Notes under the pieces: generated by a model
Databases searched by the model: none
What the model saw: only the letters and a program-made list of their open reading frames with translations
What the model was told of the DNA's origin: nothing
Translations under genes and position numbers: made by a program
Shown: in pieces, positions 13,459-23,488 of the stretch
Layout of the letters: every line of letters starts with the position of its first letter
How positions within the stretch are numbered: the stretch's first letter is position 1
Origin: Spongilla lacustris
Taxonomy: Eukaryota > Porifera > Demospongiae > Spongillida > Spongillidae
Direction: 5' to 3'
DNA: 64,000 nucleotides
NCBI GenBank assembly: GCA_949361645.1
Contig: OX442433.1
Location: 6,524,029-6,588,028 of the forward strand

Positions 13459-14695
13459 CACACACACACATGCACACACATACATGTACACACACACACA
13501 CACACATACATGTACACCTCCATTCTGTACAGATTACCTTTCGGCCCTTGCTTCATGGGAACTACAAGGGGGAGCTAACTGTGACCTCCAGACTGGTCAT
13601 TGAAGATGTAACAAGCACCACCTCCCCATCAAAGATCATTGTGAAAGCCTCTGCAGAAAAGCCACAGCTCCAGGTAAACACAGCTGCTAGCATCAGCAGC
13701 TAACACATGTTCACTAAAGTTGTCATGGCACCAAACCCGTGCAGGTTGTGACTAGAGGGCAGGGTCCACCTCTGCTGGATTATGGCTTAGTGTTGGCCGG
13801 AACCTCTTCTTCATTACCCCTCCGCCTGGTCAACCATGGGCATGCAGACATCTTGCTAGGACTTGTCATCTCGGCAGTGAGTTATGTGTTGCGTACTGTG
13901 ATGGAAGGAGCACACTTTGGTGCCCATGCAGGCATGGTTACAACTCCCTTACTTTATATCTTTACCCTTTCCCCACTTTCTCTCTCACTCTTTCATCCCT
14001 CCCCTTCCCCTCTTTTTATACTCACTCACCCACCCACCCATAGGCACCTCTCACTCAAGCTTGTTTGTCATTTGGAGATGGTCCAAAGTCTCTTCCAGCC
14101 CAGTTACATCCCAGTCCATCCTCCAGTTCCACCTCACTCTACATCACCTTGCCACCCAAAAAGGTTACAAGGATGCATGCATACACCATGTTCTGTACGA
14201 TGTCCTGTAAGGTCTGATGTCATTTAAGGTCTGATGTCATTTAAGGTCTGATGTCATTTAAGGTCTGATGTCATTTAAGGTCTGATGTCATTTAAGGTCT
14301 GATGTCTGATGTCATTTAAGCCTATGTCATTTAAGCCTCCTAAAAGGTCTGTGTCATTTAAGCCTCCTGTAAAGGTATTAGGATCTAGAATATCTGATCA
14401 CATTACTCAATGCAGTTGAGGCACATGTTGCAGCAGAAATGCTGTATAAGGTTCTCTAATTTGGTCTCTCTGTTTTTTATTATCCTACATGTATGCAGTC
14501 GAAAGATGATGGTTATTCTATTGATGTAACTTTCAATGCTCCTAAGAAGCATTACCAAGGTAACGGCCACACCCGTTGCCTTGTGTTTACTAACACCGCT
14601 GGCACCTCCCCCTCGCTGCAGAGCTTGATACGACAGGTCCACTGGAAGAGATATCAGCACATGTTGATTGTTTGATCGATGGTGTCGGAACTGGT

Positions 14696-14753
<58 letters not shown>

Positions 14754-17700
14754 ATGTGTGTGTGTGTGTGTGTGTGCATGTGTGTGTGTGTGTGTGTGTG
14801 TGTGCGTGCGCGTGCGCGTGTGTGTGTGCGTGTGCGTGTGTGTGTGTGGTTGTGTGGTTGTGTGTGTGTGTGTGTGTGTGTGAGTGAGTGTGTGTGTGCG
14901 TGCGTGTGTATTTGTATACGTCTGTACATGTATGTGCATATGCTGGAGTGTGTATGGTTGGTTGTGTGTGTGTGTGTGTGTGGTTGTGTGTGTGGTTGTG
15001 TGTGTGTGTGTACTTGAGAGTCCATGCTGTGCATATTATATATACGGCACACCTCCCTCCCCTAGGACCTCTCTTTAGCGTCCCAATAAAGGCCACCGTA
15101 GGTGTGGCCAGGCTACATGTCCCTCGAAATCTAATGGTAGGTGGTTAATGTGAGGCTCTTGTGTCAGTCTCATGTTCTTGCTCCCCAACTCACCCACGCT
15201 TCCCTCCCTTCTTCCTCCTTCCTCCCTCCCTCCCTTGTCCTCTTTCCTCCCTCCCTTCTCCCTCTCTCCTCCCTCCCTTCTCTCTCTCCTTCCTCCCTAT
15301 TCCCTCCCTCCCTCTCTCACAGGCTCTCTCCCTCAGCTGTTCTGCTGGTGATATGGTGACCAGGACTGTGCCTCTCAAGAACGCTGGCAATGTTCCTATT
15401 AAGGTCAAGTTGAAGACCTCGGAGGAGGAGGCCTCTCCCTTCTCTGTGTACCCTGAGGTGCTTCATTTAGAAGTCGACCAGGTGGGCAGAAAGAACAGGG
15501 GATCTTCACCACCCATGCATGTGCAGTACATGTAGAACCTCAATGTTCACACATAGACCGCACCACATGTACTCCTCCCCCCAACTCCATCTCTCTCCTT
15601 CAACATTGCACCCCAACCACTCCCCTCTTCCAGATGTGTCCCCTTAGCTGTATAACAATAAATGTCTATGTGTCATGAGGTCTACATACACATGTAGTGA
15701 TGAGGTCTACATGTATGTAATGGTGAAGTCTATGTGTGGTGAAGTCTTGGGTACAATAAGGAAGGGGAGAGGGTTTGGGTGCAATGTGGGAGGGAGTTGG
15801 GGGTGTGATTATATTTTCAAATTTTGTGTGTTTCACCATCCTCCTCCCCTTTCCCTTGCCTTTGGTCCCTGTGCTTGCAGGAGGCTCAAGTCAGTGTGCA
15901 GTTTGCTGCACCATCTGCTGGTCCCACTACAAGTCAAGGGTGAGGCTCTTCTTGTTACATCCAAGCCCTTTATGTGAGCACCGAATGGCTTTAATGGTTC
16001 TCAGCTTTTTGATGATGCGCATCGATCCAAGTGGTCCTAACTACGAAATGAAGCTTCAGGGCACGGTTGTTGAAAGCCAGGGCACAGAGGAAGGGTGAGA
16101 GTGTTTAACTAAGATATGATGTTGGGCTGGTAGTGACGTTGCCCACTCTCATCAAACAGCCTACTGTCCTGCAGCAAGAAGTCTTTGTACTGGGGTGGTG
16201 TGGAACTCGGAGACTCAAGGTTGGTCTGGGAGCCATGTACCTGAGCTGTGGGCTGTTGTTCGGTTGACCAGATGTTTTAGGGTGTATTGCCCTATGGTGT
16301 TAATTTATGCACTGCATGTATGGTGTTGCTGTGAGGATATTGCTTAAGGGGGTTGCTTAATGGGTGCATCTCTGCTATGTGCTGTTGCTCTGTGGTGTTA
16401 ATGCTGTAGGATGTTGCAATCACATTTTAACTATGTTGGGCTCTGTACCTGCAGGCCTCTGAAGCTTGTCATTAAGAACAGCTTCTCCTATGACGTCCTG
16501 TTGAAGGTGTCACTGAGGGACCCCACATCAGCCTTCCAGCTGCACGTAAGTTTACTCGTATATGTAGCCCGTTATTGCAAGTCTCCTGCCGTATTTCTCT
16601 TCTTCCCATTTCTCCATCCCATTCCCCTCAGAGCTTGCCTGACCATGGTATCACCATCCATCCTGAGGTCAGTACACTTCTTAGCACACATGATATTGTT
16701 GTTACATGTGTGTGCCTTTGCCCACATACTTATAGGACCAACTTCCTTTGCATATTGTGTTTGCCCCGTCTGTTGCCAAGGTCTTTGTGAATGCATTGGA
16801 TGTCTACGATCAAACGCACTCAAAGAAGTTCAAGGTACCCCCCCTGTGTGTGTAGGTTAAAGGATTGAAATACATGTACATGTACATGTTAAGAGTGTTC
16901 CTAACATATCTGCCTTTGTGCACTCTTCCAGATCCCTCTGTGTGGCTATGGAGGTAGCAGTAATGTGGAAATGGTCAATGTTTCCAAGTCCTCAGGAGGT
17001 ATCTCACTGGACTTAGGACAGGTGAGGTGACTAAGGGAGGAGAGAGAAAGTGGAAGCAAGGAGGGTGATGGTGGAGTTGAGGGTAGGAGGAAGGTTGTAA
17101 GAGGTGGAGTAATTACACAATGTACATGTATGTGTATGAGGACATACTGTTATATGTACATGTAGTTAAATAGGCTGGGGTATGAACATACCGTTATGTG
17201 CAGTTAAATAGGCTAGGGTTCTTACATGTATGGACATACTGTTATGTGTAGTTAAATAGGCTAGGGTTCTTACATGTATGGGCATACCGTTATGTGCAGT
17301 TAAATAGGCTAGGGTTCTTACATGTATGAACATACCGTTATGTGCAGTTAAATAGGCTAGAGTTCTTACATGTATGGACATACCGTTATGTGCAGTTAAA
17401 TAGGCTAGGGTTCTTACATGTATGAACATACCGTTATGTGCAGTCAAAGCTGGCCTTTTAGTCATGGGGGGGTGGATAACATCTATAGAGTTTTATACCT
17501 TTTAAGTTAAAAGCATTTTTTGTAAGCTGTGTGGCAATTAGTGATGTTGCAATTGTATTGGCACACTGCAAGGAATATCTAAATCTCATTCTAATGGCTA
17601 CCTGCAGGTGTCAGTGGGCAGTAGAAGTGTGACCAGGATATCTTTGCATAACTCAGGACAGGGAGCAGCATTTGTGAAGGCATTATGTTACCCAGGTAGG

Positions 17701-19700
17701 TGTAGAAGATGGACATATAGGACACTGATAGCTCATCTGCATTAGATTAGAATGGATTCACTAGAAGTACATGTACATTGTGGTATAAACATGCCACACT
17801 TTCTGTATTGGCTTTGTATTTACATGTACATGCACTTGCTTACTGAAATTAAAATATTTTTGCCTCAAAAAATGCATTCTGCTGATCAATGATATTTTAG
17901 TTTGTCTTCAGGTATGATGAAGTGTGTGCACTTGTGTATATGTATGTCTGTCTGTCTACTTCTACATTTGTGTATGTTACGACTCTTAGTATTATGCAAG
18001 CATTGCCTTAGTTAAATATGTGTGTGTGTGTGTGTCTTAGTATATATCTTGTCCTCACACACTTGTTACAGTTGGGGAGTCCTCTTCGCCTCTTCCACCT
18101 AGCCGGATTGCTGTCTCACCTGCTGAGTTCATCTTACCTCCTCTGGCAACAAAGGTGCATTAAAAAAAAAAAAATGCTTCCCTGGTTTTTATTAACCCTT
18201 TAAATATAGGAGCTTCTGGTTATCTTCACTGGAGAACCCAGACCATCTGCATCTGGTTCTCCACTGGCCCAACTGGTTTTCTTCACAGGGGATGAGATCA
18301 TTAGGGAGAGATTCATGAGGTAGTTTTTTTAGCACATCTTGACTCTTTGCAGACCCCACTTCCCATCTCTGTACTGTACCACACAGGGCTATGGGCGGAG
18401 GCCTGAAGCTGAGCAACCCTTTTAACAAGATGTTTGTAAAGCAACTACCAGAGCAGACGTCTCTTCCAGGAGGTATGCTTCCCCTTGAGCCACTGGGTGT
18501 GGCCCCATCTGATCATCAGTGGACCACTGCTGTGGCCCCATCTTATCATAAGTGAACCATTGCTGTGGCCCCAGCTTATCATAAGTGGACCATTGCTGTG
18601 GCCTCATCTGATCATCAGTGGACCACTGCTCTGGCCCCATCTTATCATAAGTGAACCATTGCTGTGGCCCCAGCTTATCATAAGTGGACCATTGCTGTGG
18701 CCTCATCTTATCATAAGTGGACCATTGCTGTGGCCTCATCATAAGTGGACCATTGCTGTGGCCTCATCTTATCATAAGTGGACCATTGCTTGTTGGGCTG
18801 CAGTTACCACTTATTTCTTTGCAGACATGGAGCTAAGTAGCTTTGAGGTGGATGATGAAGAGAAGTTCTTTGAGTCCCACCTTCAGACCATCACTGTCTC
18901 TCTTGTGGGGGGTGTCCAGGATGCCACACCCTCCCAGCTACACCCTGGGGTCCCCTCTTCCTCACTCCCTCCTAGGACCATGCCCAGAGACCAAGCCACT
19001 CCAATGGAGGAGCCTCACAGTGTGGGGGGCTTTAATAAGGAGTGGAGTGTGGAGCCAAAGTCGCTGTTGCTGTCTCCTGCAGATAGTGGTGGTGAGTATG
19101 GAAATGATATATGTACATGTACATGTTACCACGGAGATGATATCTGTGTATGACCTCATTGCATGTGTGGTTCTGCACTATCCAGCTGCACAGACACATA
19201 CATGTTCACATGTATATGTAATTGCACTGCATCTCACACCATCTATCCCCTAACCAGATGTTCCACAGAAGCAAAAGTTGACAGTCCACAACTATTCTGA
19301 CAGACCAATGAGGTACAGTGATGAAGAGGGGGGAGTTGTGGAGGGAGGGTGATGGAGAGGAAGGTGGTATAGGGGAGTAGGGAGGGTGAAATAGGGGAGG
19401 GTAATGGAGAGGAGAGTGGGCTGTCATGATCTATGTAAGCTGCTCCTTCTCTGTGGTCCAACAGGTACCGTGTGGTGTGTCCCAGCAGCCATTTGACAGT
19501 CACCCCAGTACATGGTGCAGTCCAACCAAGGTCAGTACAATTAGATTTTGTGTAGTAGTAAGCATTGTGCATTGTAATGGCACGTAAATAATGATTTAGT
19601 AGACGTAGACTGCATTGTACATGTACAGTATATGGAGCCCCTGTACATGTGTCTCCATCTTACATGTACTTTTGTGGCAGTAGTTGTATGTGCAATCTGT

Positions 19701-19767
<67 letters not shown>

Positions 19768-22567
19768 ACACCACACCACACCACACCACAAATGCACAGA
19801 CACAGACAGACACACATAATACATACACACATACATGTATGTTATTATTTCCCATACATGTAATCTCTGGTCCTACTGTTTCTTCAGGAGCTCATCACAT
19901 ATCTTTGTTGAAACAAGTGTGACTGTGGCATCTCACTCAGCTGTGCCTTGGACCGGAAGTATCACTGTGCATTGTGGCATTGAGAAGCAGGTGAGGGGGG
20001 AGGAGGGAGGGGCTGAGCCAGCCTGGACATCCTCTTGAGCTTTGTGGTCTTCTTTAGGTGGTGCATGTCCAGGTGTATCAGGGCACTCCAAAGTGGTCTT
20101 CGGCCATGGCAACCAACTCACTATCAAGTCCATTGCACCCTTCCTCGGGCCATGATCCTAACTTCCTCACAGTGGTGTCGTCAAGGTCCCTTGCCTTCCA
20201 TGACACCTCTGTGGGGCAGTGTTCAGGTAGGTGGGGCATATTGTATTTGATCAATTTAATTGTCTGTCTGAATTATGGCCATGAATAACTACAACCATTT
20301 CATTAATAAGGAATTTTGTTATTGAGAATGAGATAGAGAATAGCAACATATTTGGAAAGAACTGTTAAATACAATCTGAATGTATCTCATAAACTTACAC
20401 AAGTCAGCTAAACATACATGTAAGGTTGCAATTCTCATGGTGGGCACGAGGCACACTAGACCCTAGTGTAATAGCAGCCAGAGACAGTGTGCCTTGTGTG
20501 TGTACACTGTATGTACATTTATAACATGTACATGTATGTGTGCATAGGTATGTTCATTGTGTATGTCCCATTTCTGGTGCATATAATATGAGGGTTCAGC
20601 TCAATAATGTGTAGAAACCTGACCATGGGCTAGTGGAAGTTGATCTTTTTGGTTTATTAAGCACGTCTGATAACTTCTCTGCAGAAAAGTATTTGGAGCT
20701 TCATAATCCATTCCAGCAGCCGATGGACTGGAGGCTTAGTTCAGCAGCTTCATCCTTCCACAGAGATGTGAGTGTATACGTTTAGCTACCCTAAGAGCTT
20801 ATTCCATTGTGGCAGCTGAATTTAAATTGTGCTGAATAAAGTGTTACTGCAGCTTTATCCATTCTGTATGAATGCCTTGATGTTTTGGTGGGTGGTATGT
20901 CTGCTGCCCAGGTCTCTGGAGGTGCCGCTGATATTCGCAAGGTTTCCTATGCTGTGTTCTGGATCCGGGACACGGTTGGTACCACCTTGCCTCAGGGGGA
21001 CACCAAGGTATGGGGGTGATCACTGGTCTAGCTGCTGTAGCAATCCTGGTGTCATCATTAGGTGTTTGTGACGTTTCAACCGAGAGAGGTTGGCTCATTT
21101 TCTCAAGTTTGGGACTTGGATGTGAGTGTAGTACATGTACAGTACATACTGTGTACATGTGCATGTATATGGGTGTGTGTGTTATGTAATGTGTATGTGT
21201 GCACTGTATACATGTATAAAGGTGTGTTTTGTACATGTATTAGTACATGTATACTGTATATTCTCATTGCTTTTTGAATGAACTCTCTTTCAGGTGTCTG
21301 TGGGCAGGAGCAGTGCAACAAAAATACGATTGTCTTTTGGAGGCAAGGTACTTCTATCTTTTTGTTTGTATAAGTGTAGTGATCTCAATAGTTGCTGCAC
21401 ATGATCCTGATAGGTGTGTAGTGATCTATGATCCTAATAGGTGTACAGTGATCCTATATGATCCTCATAGGTGCAGTGATCCTAGGTGTATAATCCTGAT
21501 AGGTGCAGTGATCCTGATATGTGTATAGTGATCCTACACATTTCCACACTGATTCTGATATATGTTATGGAGATGTGCCTTATTACACACACCCAATAAC
21601 ATGTGCACCTGACAGGCTGTAGCTGCACCTGTATTGTCCCAAGAGCCATCCACTGCCGCTCAGCCAACGTTAAGTACTGCCCATGTGAAGAGACCTGCCA
21701 AGCCTGGGAGTAGAAAGAGTGTCTACTTGGACACCGATGGTCTTGAGTTTCCCCTGACCAGACCTGGAGAAAGGACCATGGTCAAAGTGCGAGTTGTCAA
21801 CAAGAGCAGTGACCTAAAGGTAGGGAACCATGAATACCTCTAGACCAGACTTTGCCCATTGATAACATGAAATAAATCCACAGTTTGAAGTCATCAGACC
21901 GCAAGCACCTTTCTCAGTGGAACATCTTCGCTTTGACCTTGGGTGAGGGCTGTGTACATGTGCACACTGTATTGCCAGAGTAGGGGAGGGGTTATTACTC
22001 CAAAATGAAAGTAGTTAATTTAAATAACCTAATACCCAACATCTTGTGATTTAGTAGTTTTATTAATATTAACATAGGAGCTTTAATATTAATTATGTGT
22101 ATTCAGTACCATTTATATATTGCTTGCTTATTGATATTATGTGTTGTTGGGAAATATTTATATGTGTCATTAATGTTAGATCGTAACCTACACGTAGGCA
22201 CGTTGACCTACATTGTACGTGTAGGCGTTGCAAGTTACTTAATTTCAACAAATGACCAGCCAACCAACGCTTGAAATGACAACGATCAATGTAGCAAAGA
22301 GGGCTGCTTGCAAAAAACAGCGCCAGCGTGCTGTTAGTGCTGCGTACTGGTTGGAGCACACCCCTCATTTAGCTGTGTTTGTTATTTTGCTTTATAAAGT
22401 GACTTTGCTGTTCTTCCCACCTCAGCCATCGGATGTGTGCCAGGTTGCCAGTCTACTTCTGCCCCACAGAAGCAGGACTGGACTATGAAGGGATACTTGC
22501 CATCAAGACCAATGAGGGGCATCAGGTGTTCACTGTCCTCAAAGGAAAATCAGCTCCCTTGCACTAA
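4274..22567 (+). CDS. CEP192: CEP192 / SPD-2 centrosomal scaffold protein, complete 40-exon model
   Basis: CEP192/SPD-2 recruits PLK4, Aurora A and PLK1 to build centrioles and pericentriolar material (family knowledge). Exons: 4274-4461, 4596-4642, 4729-4791, 4967-7230, 7562-7742, 8215-8268, 8715-8779, 8899-9051, 9355-13008, 13174-13254, 13533-13673, 13745-13876, 14044-14163, 14499-14559, 14622-14693, 15066-15136, 15323-15481, 15881-15939, 16005-16094, 16175-16219, 16455-16545, 16632-16667, 16736-16834, 16932-17021, 17608-17695, 18072-18154, 18210-18319, 18387-18472, 18825-19091, 19258-19312, 19465-19530, 19888-19990, 20058-20226, 20685-20767, 20912-21007, 21062-21121, 21294-21347, 21616-21819, 21884-21942, 22426-22567. 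All phases agree; the total is 9741 bases. Residues 1 to about 2220 are low complexity, with coding minisatellites and an acidic tract. Residues about 2220-3246 are beta-sandwich repeats. The segment VFVTFQPREVGSFSQVWDLD and the C-terminus (VYFCPTEAGLDYEGILAIKT) align by eye with vertebrate CEP192. It is longer than the human protein (about 2540 residues), mainly because of repeats. The start is the first ATG after the ACIN1 promoter. Small early exons are less certain than the C-terminal ones. Confidence 0.9.
5491..5812 (+). repeat. 42-bp coding minisatellite in CEP192 exon 4
   Basis: About eight tandem copies of a 42-bp unit encode a 14-residue repeat (P-[IV]-SGTFTTPA-[AP]-AGP). The copies are nearly identical. 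Variation is limited mainly to two codon positions, which indicates recent expansion or homogenisation. The unit length keeps the frame open. Confidence 0.95.
6030..6460 (+). repeat. 30-bp coding minisatellite (TARPVTT) and GSGS run in CEP192 exon 4
   Basis: A short tdgSGSGS-type array (6035-6130) is followed by about ten 30-bp units encoding TARPVTT plus three variable residues. It is Thr-rich and likely disordered. The copies are homogenised and in frame. Confidence 0.95.
6748..7130 (+). repeat. Glu/Gly/Gln-rich acidic tract, purine-only strand, in CEP192 exon 4
   Basis: About 380 bp made almost entirely of purines on the plus strand encode mixed EEEEQEG-, EEGEE- and GDGEEEE-type units, giving a highly acidic low-complexity segment (about residues 690-820). 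Acidic stretches in the N-terminal part of SPD-2/CEP192 proteins bind the PLK4 polo-box region (family knowledge). Whether this tract does so is inference. Confidence 0.9.
7847..8205. repeat. 19-bp minisatellite in CEP192 intron 5
   Basis: About 18 copies of cacccaccctcacacactg with a few shortened units. Three overlapping open frames arise from this repeat and are not genes. The flanking exons (7562-7742 and 8215-8268) are in agreeing phase across it. Confidence 0.95.
9253..9330. repeat. (CA)n microsatellite immediately upstream of CEP192 exon 9
   Basis: A CA dinucleotide run with small interruptions ends about 25 bp before the acceptor of the 3.65-kb exon 9. Open reading through it is an artefact. 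Confidence 0.95.
10321..10670 (+). repeat. 33-bp coding minisatellite (DRLGTTSLPPG) in CEP192 exon 9
   Basis: About eleven in-frame 33-bp units encode an 11-residue repeat with alternating LGTTSLPP and LGTSPLLT versions, so there is a higher-order pattern of two to three unit types. Confidence 0.95.
12000..12175 (+). repeat. short Ser/Ala/Gln coding repeats in CEP192 exon 9
   Basis: Imperfect in-frame units of about 30 bp encode SISLSAAQG-like 10-residue repeats. They are less homogenised than the other arrays in this exon. Confidence 0.7.
12535..12772 (+). repeat. 33-bp coding minisatellite (SSHRSPLTQDQ) in CEP192 exon 9
   Basis: Seven near-identical in-frame units encode SSHRSPLTQDQ. Each carries an S-P site and a basic residue, a pattern typical of proline-directed kinase sites (inference only). 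Confidence 0.95.
13041..13148. repeat. (TG)n microsatellite in CEP192 intron 9
   Basis: A TG dinucleotide run lies between the donor at 13009 and the acceptor before 13174. Confidence 0.95.
13421..13512. repeat. (CA)n microsatellite in CEP192 intron 10
   Basis: CA run with ACATGTA interruptions just upstream of exon 11. Confidence 0.9.
14205..14345. repeat. 17-bp tandem repeat in CEP192 intron 13
   Basis: Six or more copies of ggtctgatgtcatttaa, then partial and diverged units. Confidence 0.9.
14697..15012. repeat. compound (TG)n/(TGCG)n microsatellite in CEP192 intron 15
   Basis: Long alternating purine-pyrimidine stretch with GTGCGCGTGCGC-type interruptions, capable of Z-DNA. It fills most of the intron between exons 15 and 16. 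Confidence 0.95.
17140..17452. repeat. 48-bp minisatellite in CEP192 intron 24
   Basis: About six copies of a 48-bp unit containing aaataggctagggttcttac and acataccgttatgtgcag. Confidence 0.95.
18500..18792. repeat. 33-bp minisatellite in CEP192 intron 28
   Basis: About nine copies of a unit containing cttatcataagtggaccatt and gctgtggcc. The unit includes a small palindrome (ttatcataa-like). It is adjacent to the acceptor of exon 29. Confidence 0.95.
19698..19800. repeat. (CA)n followed by (CCACA)n microsatellite in CEP192 intron 31
   Basis: CA run followed by five-base CCACA units. Confidence 0.95.
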
Positions 22568-23488
22568 ACCTTGTGTTTTCAGTGTGAACATTGTTTGTGA
22601 CATTTTCATTCAGATCTATGTTTGTCCTCTGGTCATATACATGTAGCAGTGTACATGTACATCATGTCCCTTCTCACTACAGAACTTTCTCTCAGATCTC
22701 AAATTACATGTACTTGTTGAATAATGCACACTAGGTGTGGTGTGAATATTTATTTACTAACACAGTCAGCGACTTATATTACATTAAGAAACTGGTACAG
22801 AGGGGCATGATTTCATTGGTTCTAGGGTGATATCAATTGGTCCTCACTTCAATTTATTTATTTGTTGGCATATCACATGGGCACATCAACAGCTTTTAAA
22901 AGTTTTTTTTTTAAAGATGCACACATGTCTTCGTGCCAGACTGCATTGGTTCTTATAGGCATTTAATTGGCAATGCCAGTACAGCTTCAAATCTACACTT
23001 ATTGATTCCTATGCTACTCATAAATCTGGCCCACCAAATATATCTGCCTCTGCATGGTAATCATTCCAGAACACAGAATATCAGCATGGTAGTTTTCAAT
23101 CACAACTGTGGTGTTTATGATGGATGAAAGCTTGTTTTATAAGACAACAGGACAATGGAGGCAGATACACATGTAGTTCCATAATGATAATGACTTTGCA
23201 GATGAAACCCAAATTTGCGAGATTCCTACCTGCTGTGCTATATCAACAAGTTGTCATGGAGACTTCATGGGTGCTGTAGGAGGGAGTGATCACCACCAGC
23301 ACTGGTGCGGCCTTAATTAATGCTAGGTAGTAATAGAACCGGGCCGCCAAATTGTTAGTTAGTCAAATAATCATTAAAATCATAATATACATAAATAATA
23401 ATAATAGTAAAGAAGGAAAAATAAACAACAAAATGACAGAACAAAAGAATGAAATAAAAGTGTTAATCCGATTATAGATATATATCAC
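22568..23488. other. intergenic stretch, no gene recognised
   Basis: Sequence between the CEP192 stop codon and the stop codon of the minus-strand Ig/FN3 gene. It is AT-rich with scattered ACATGTA words. I see no coding signature or RNA gene. Confidence 0.5.

Larger units (their letters stand above)
13174..22567 (+). other. CEP192: CEP192 C-terminal ASPM-SPD2-Hydin (ASH)-type domain block, exons 10-40
   Basis: Thirty-one short exons encode a chain of Ig-like beta-sandwich modules. Recurring cues are strand motifs such as ITFRPLLHGNYKGEL (13533), VPLKNAGNVPIKVKL (15370s), KLVIKNSFSYDVLL (16460s), IPLCGYGGSSNVE (16932), VSVGSRSVTRISLHNSG (17608) and VHNYSDRPMRYRV across 19258-19490. ASH repeats target proteins to centrosomes and cilia (family knowledge). 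Several introns are only about 55-70 bp (14560-14621, 15940-16004, 18155-18209, 18320-18386, 21820-21883), so gene finders may read through them. The number of complete domains cannot be fixed by eye. Confidence 0.8.

Noticed and set aside
14590..15096. Several open frames over the TG-rich region
   Set aside because: Microsatellite artefacts; the real CEP192 exons 14-16 lie around it on the plus strand.
22252..22488. Plus-strand frame upstream of the last CEP192 exon
   Set aside because: Lies mostly in intron 39; only the other frame from 22426 continues the CEP192 C-terminus.
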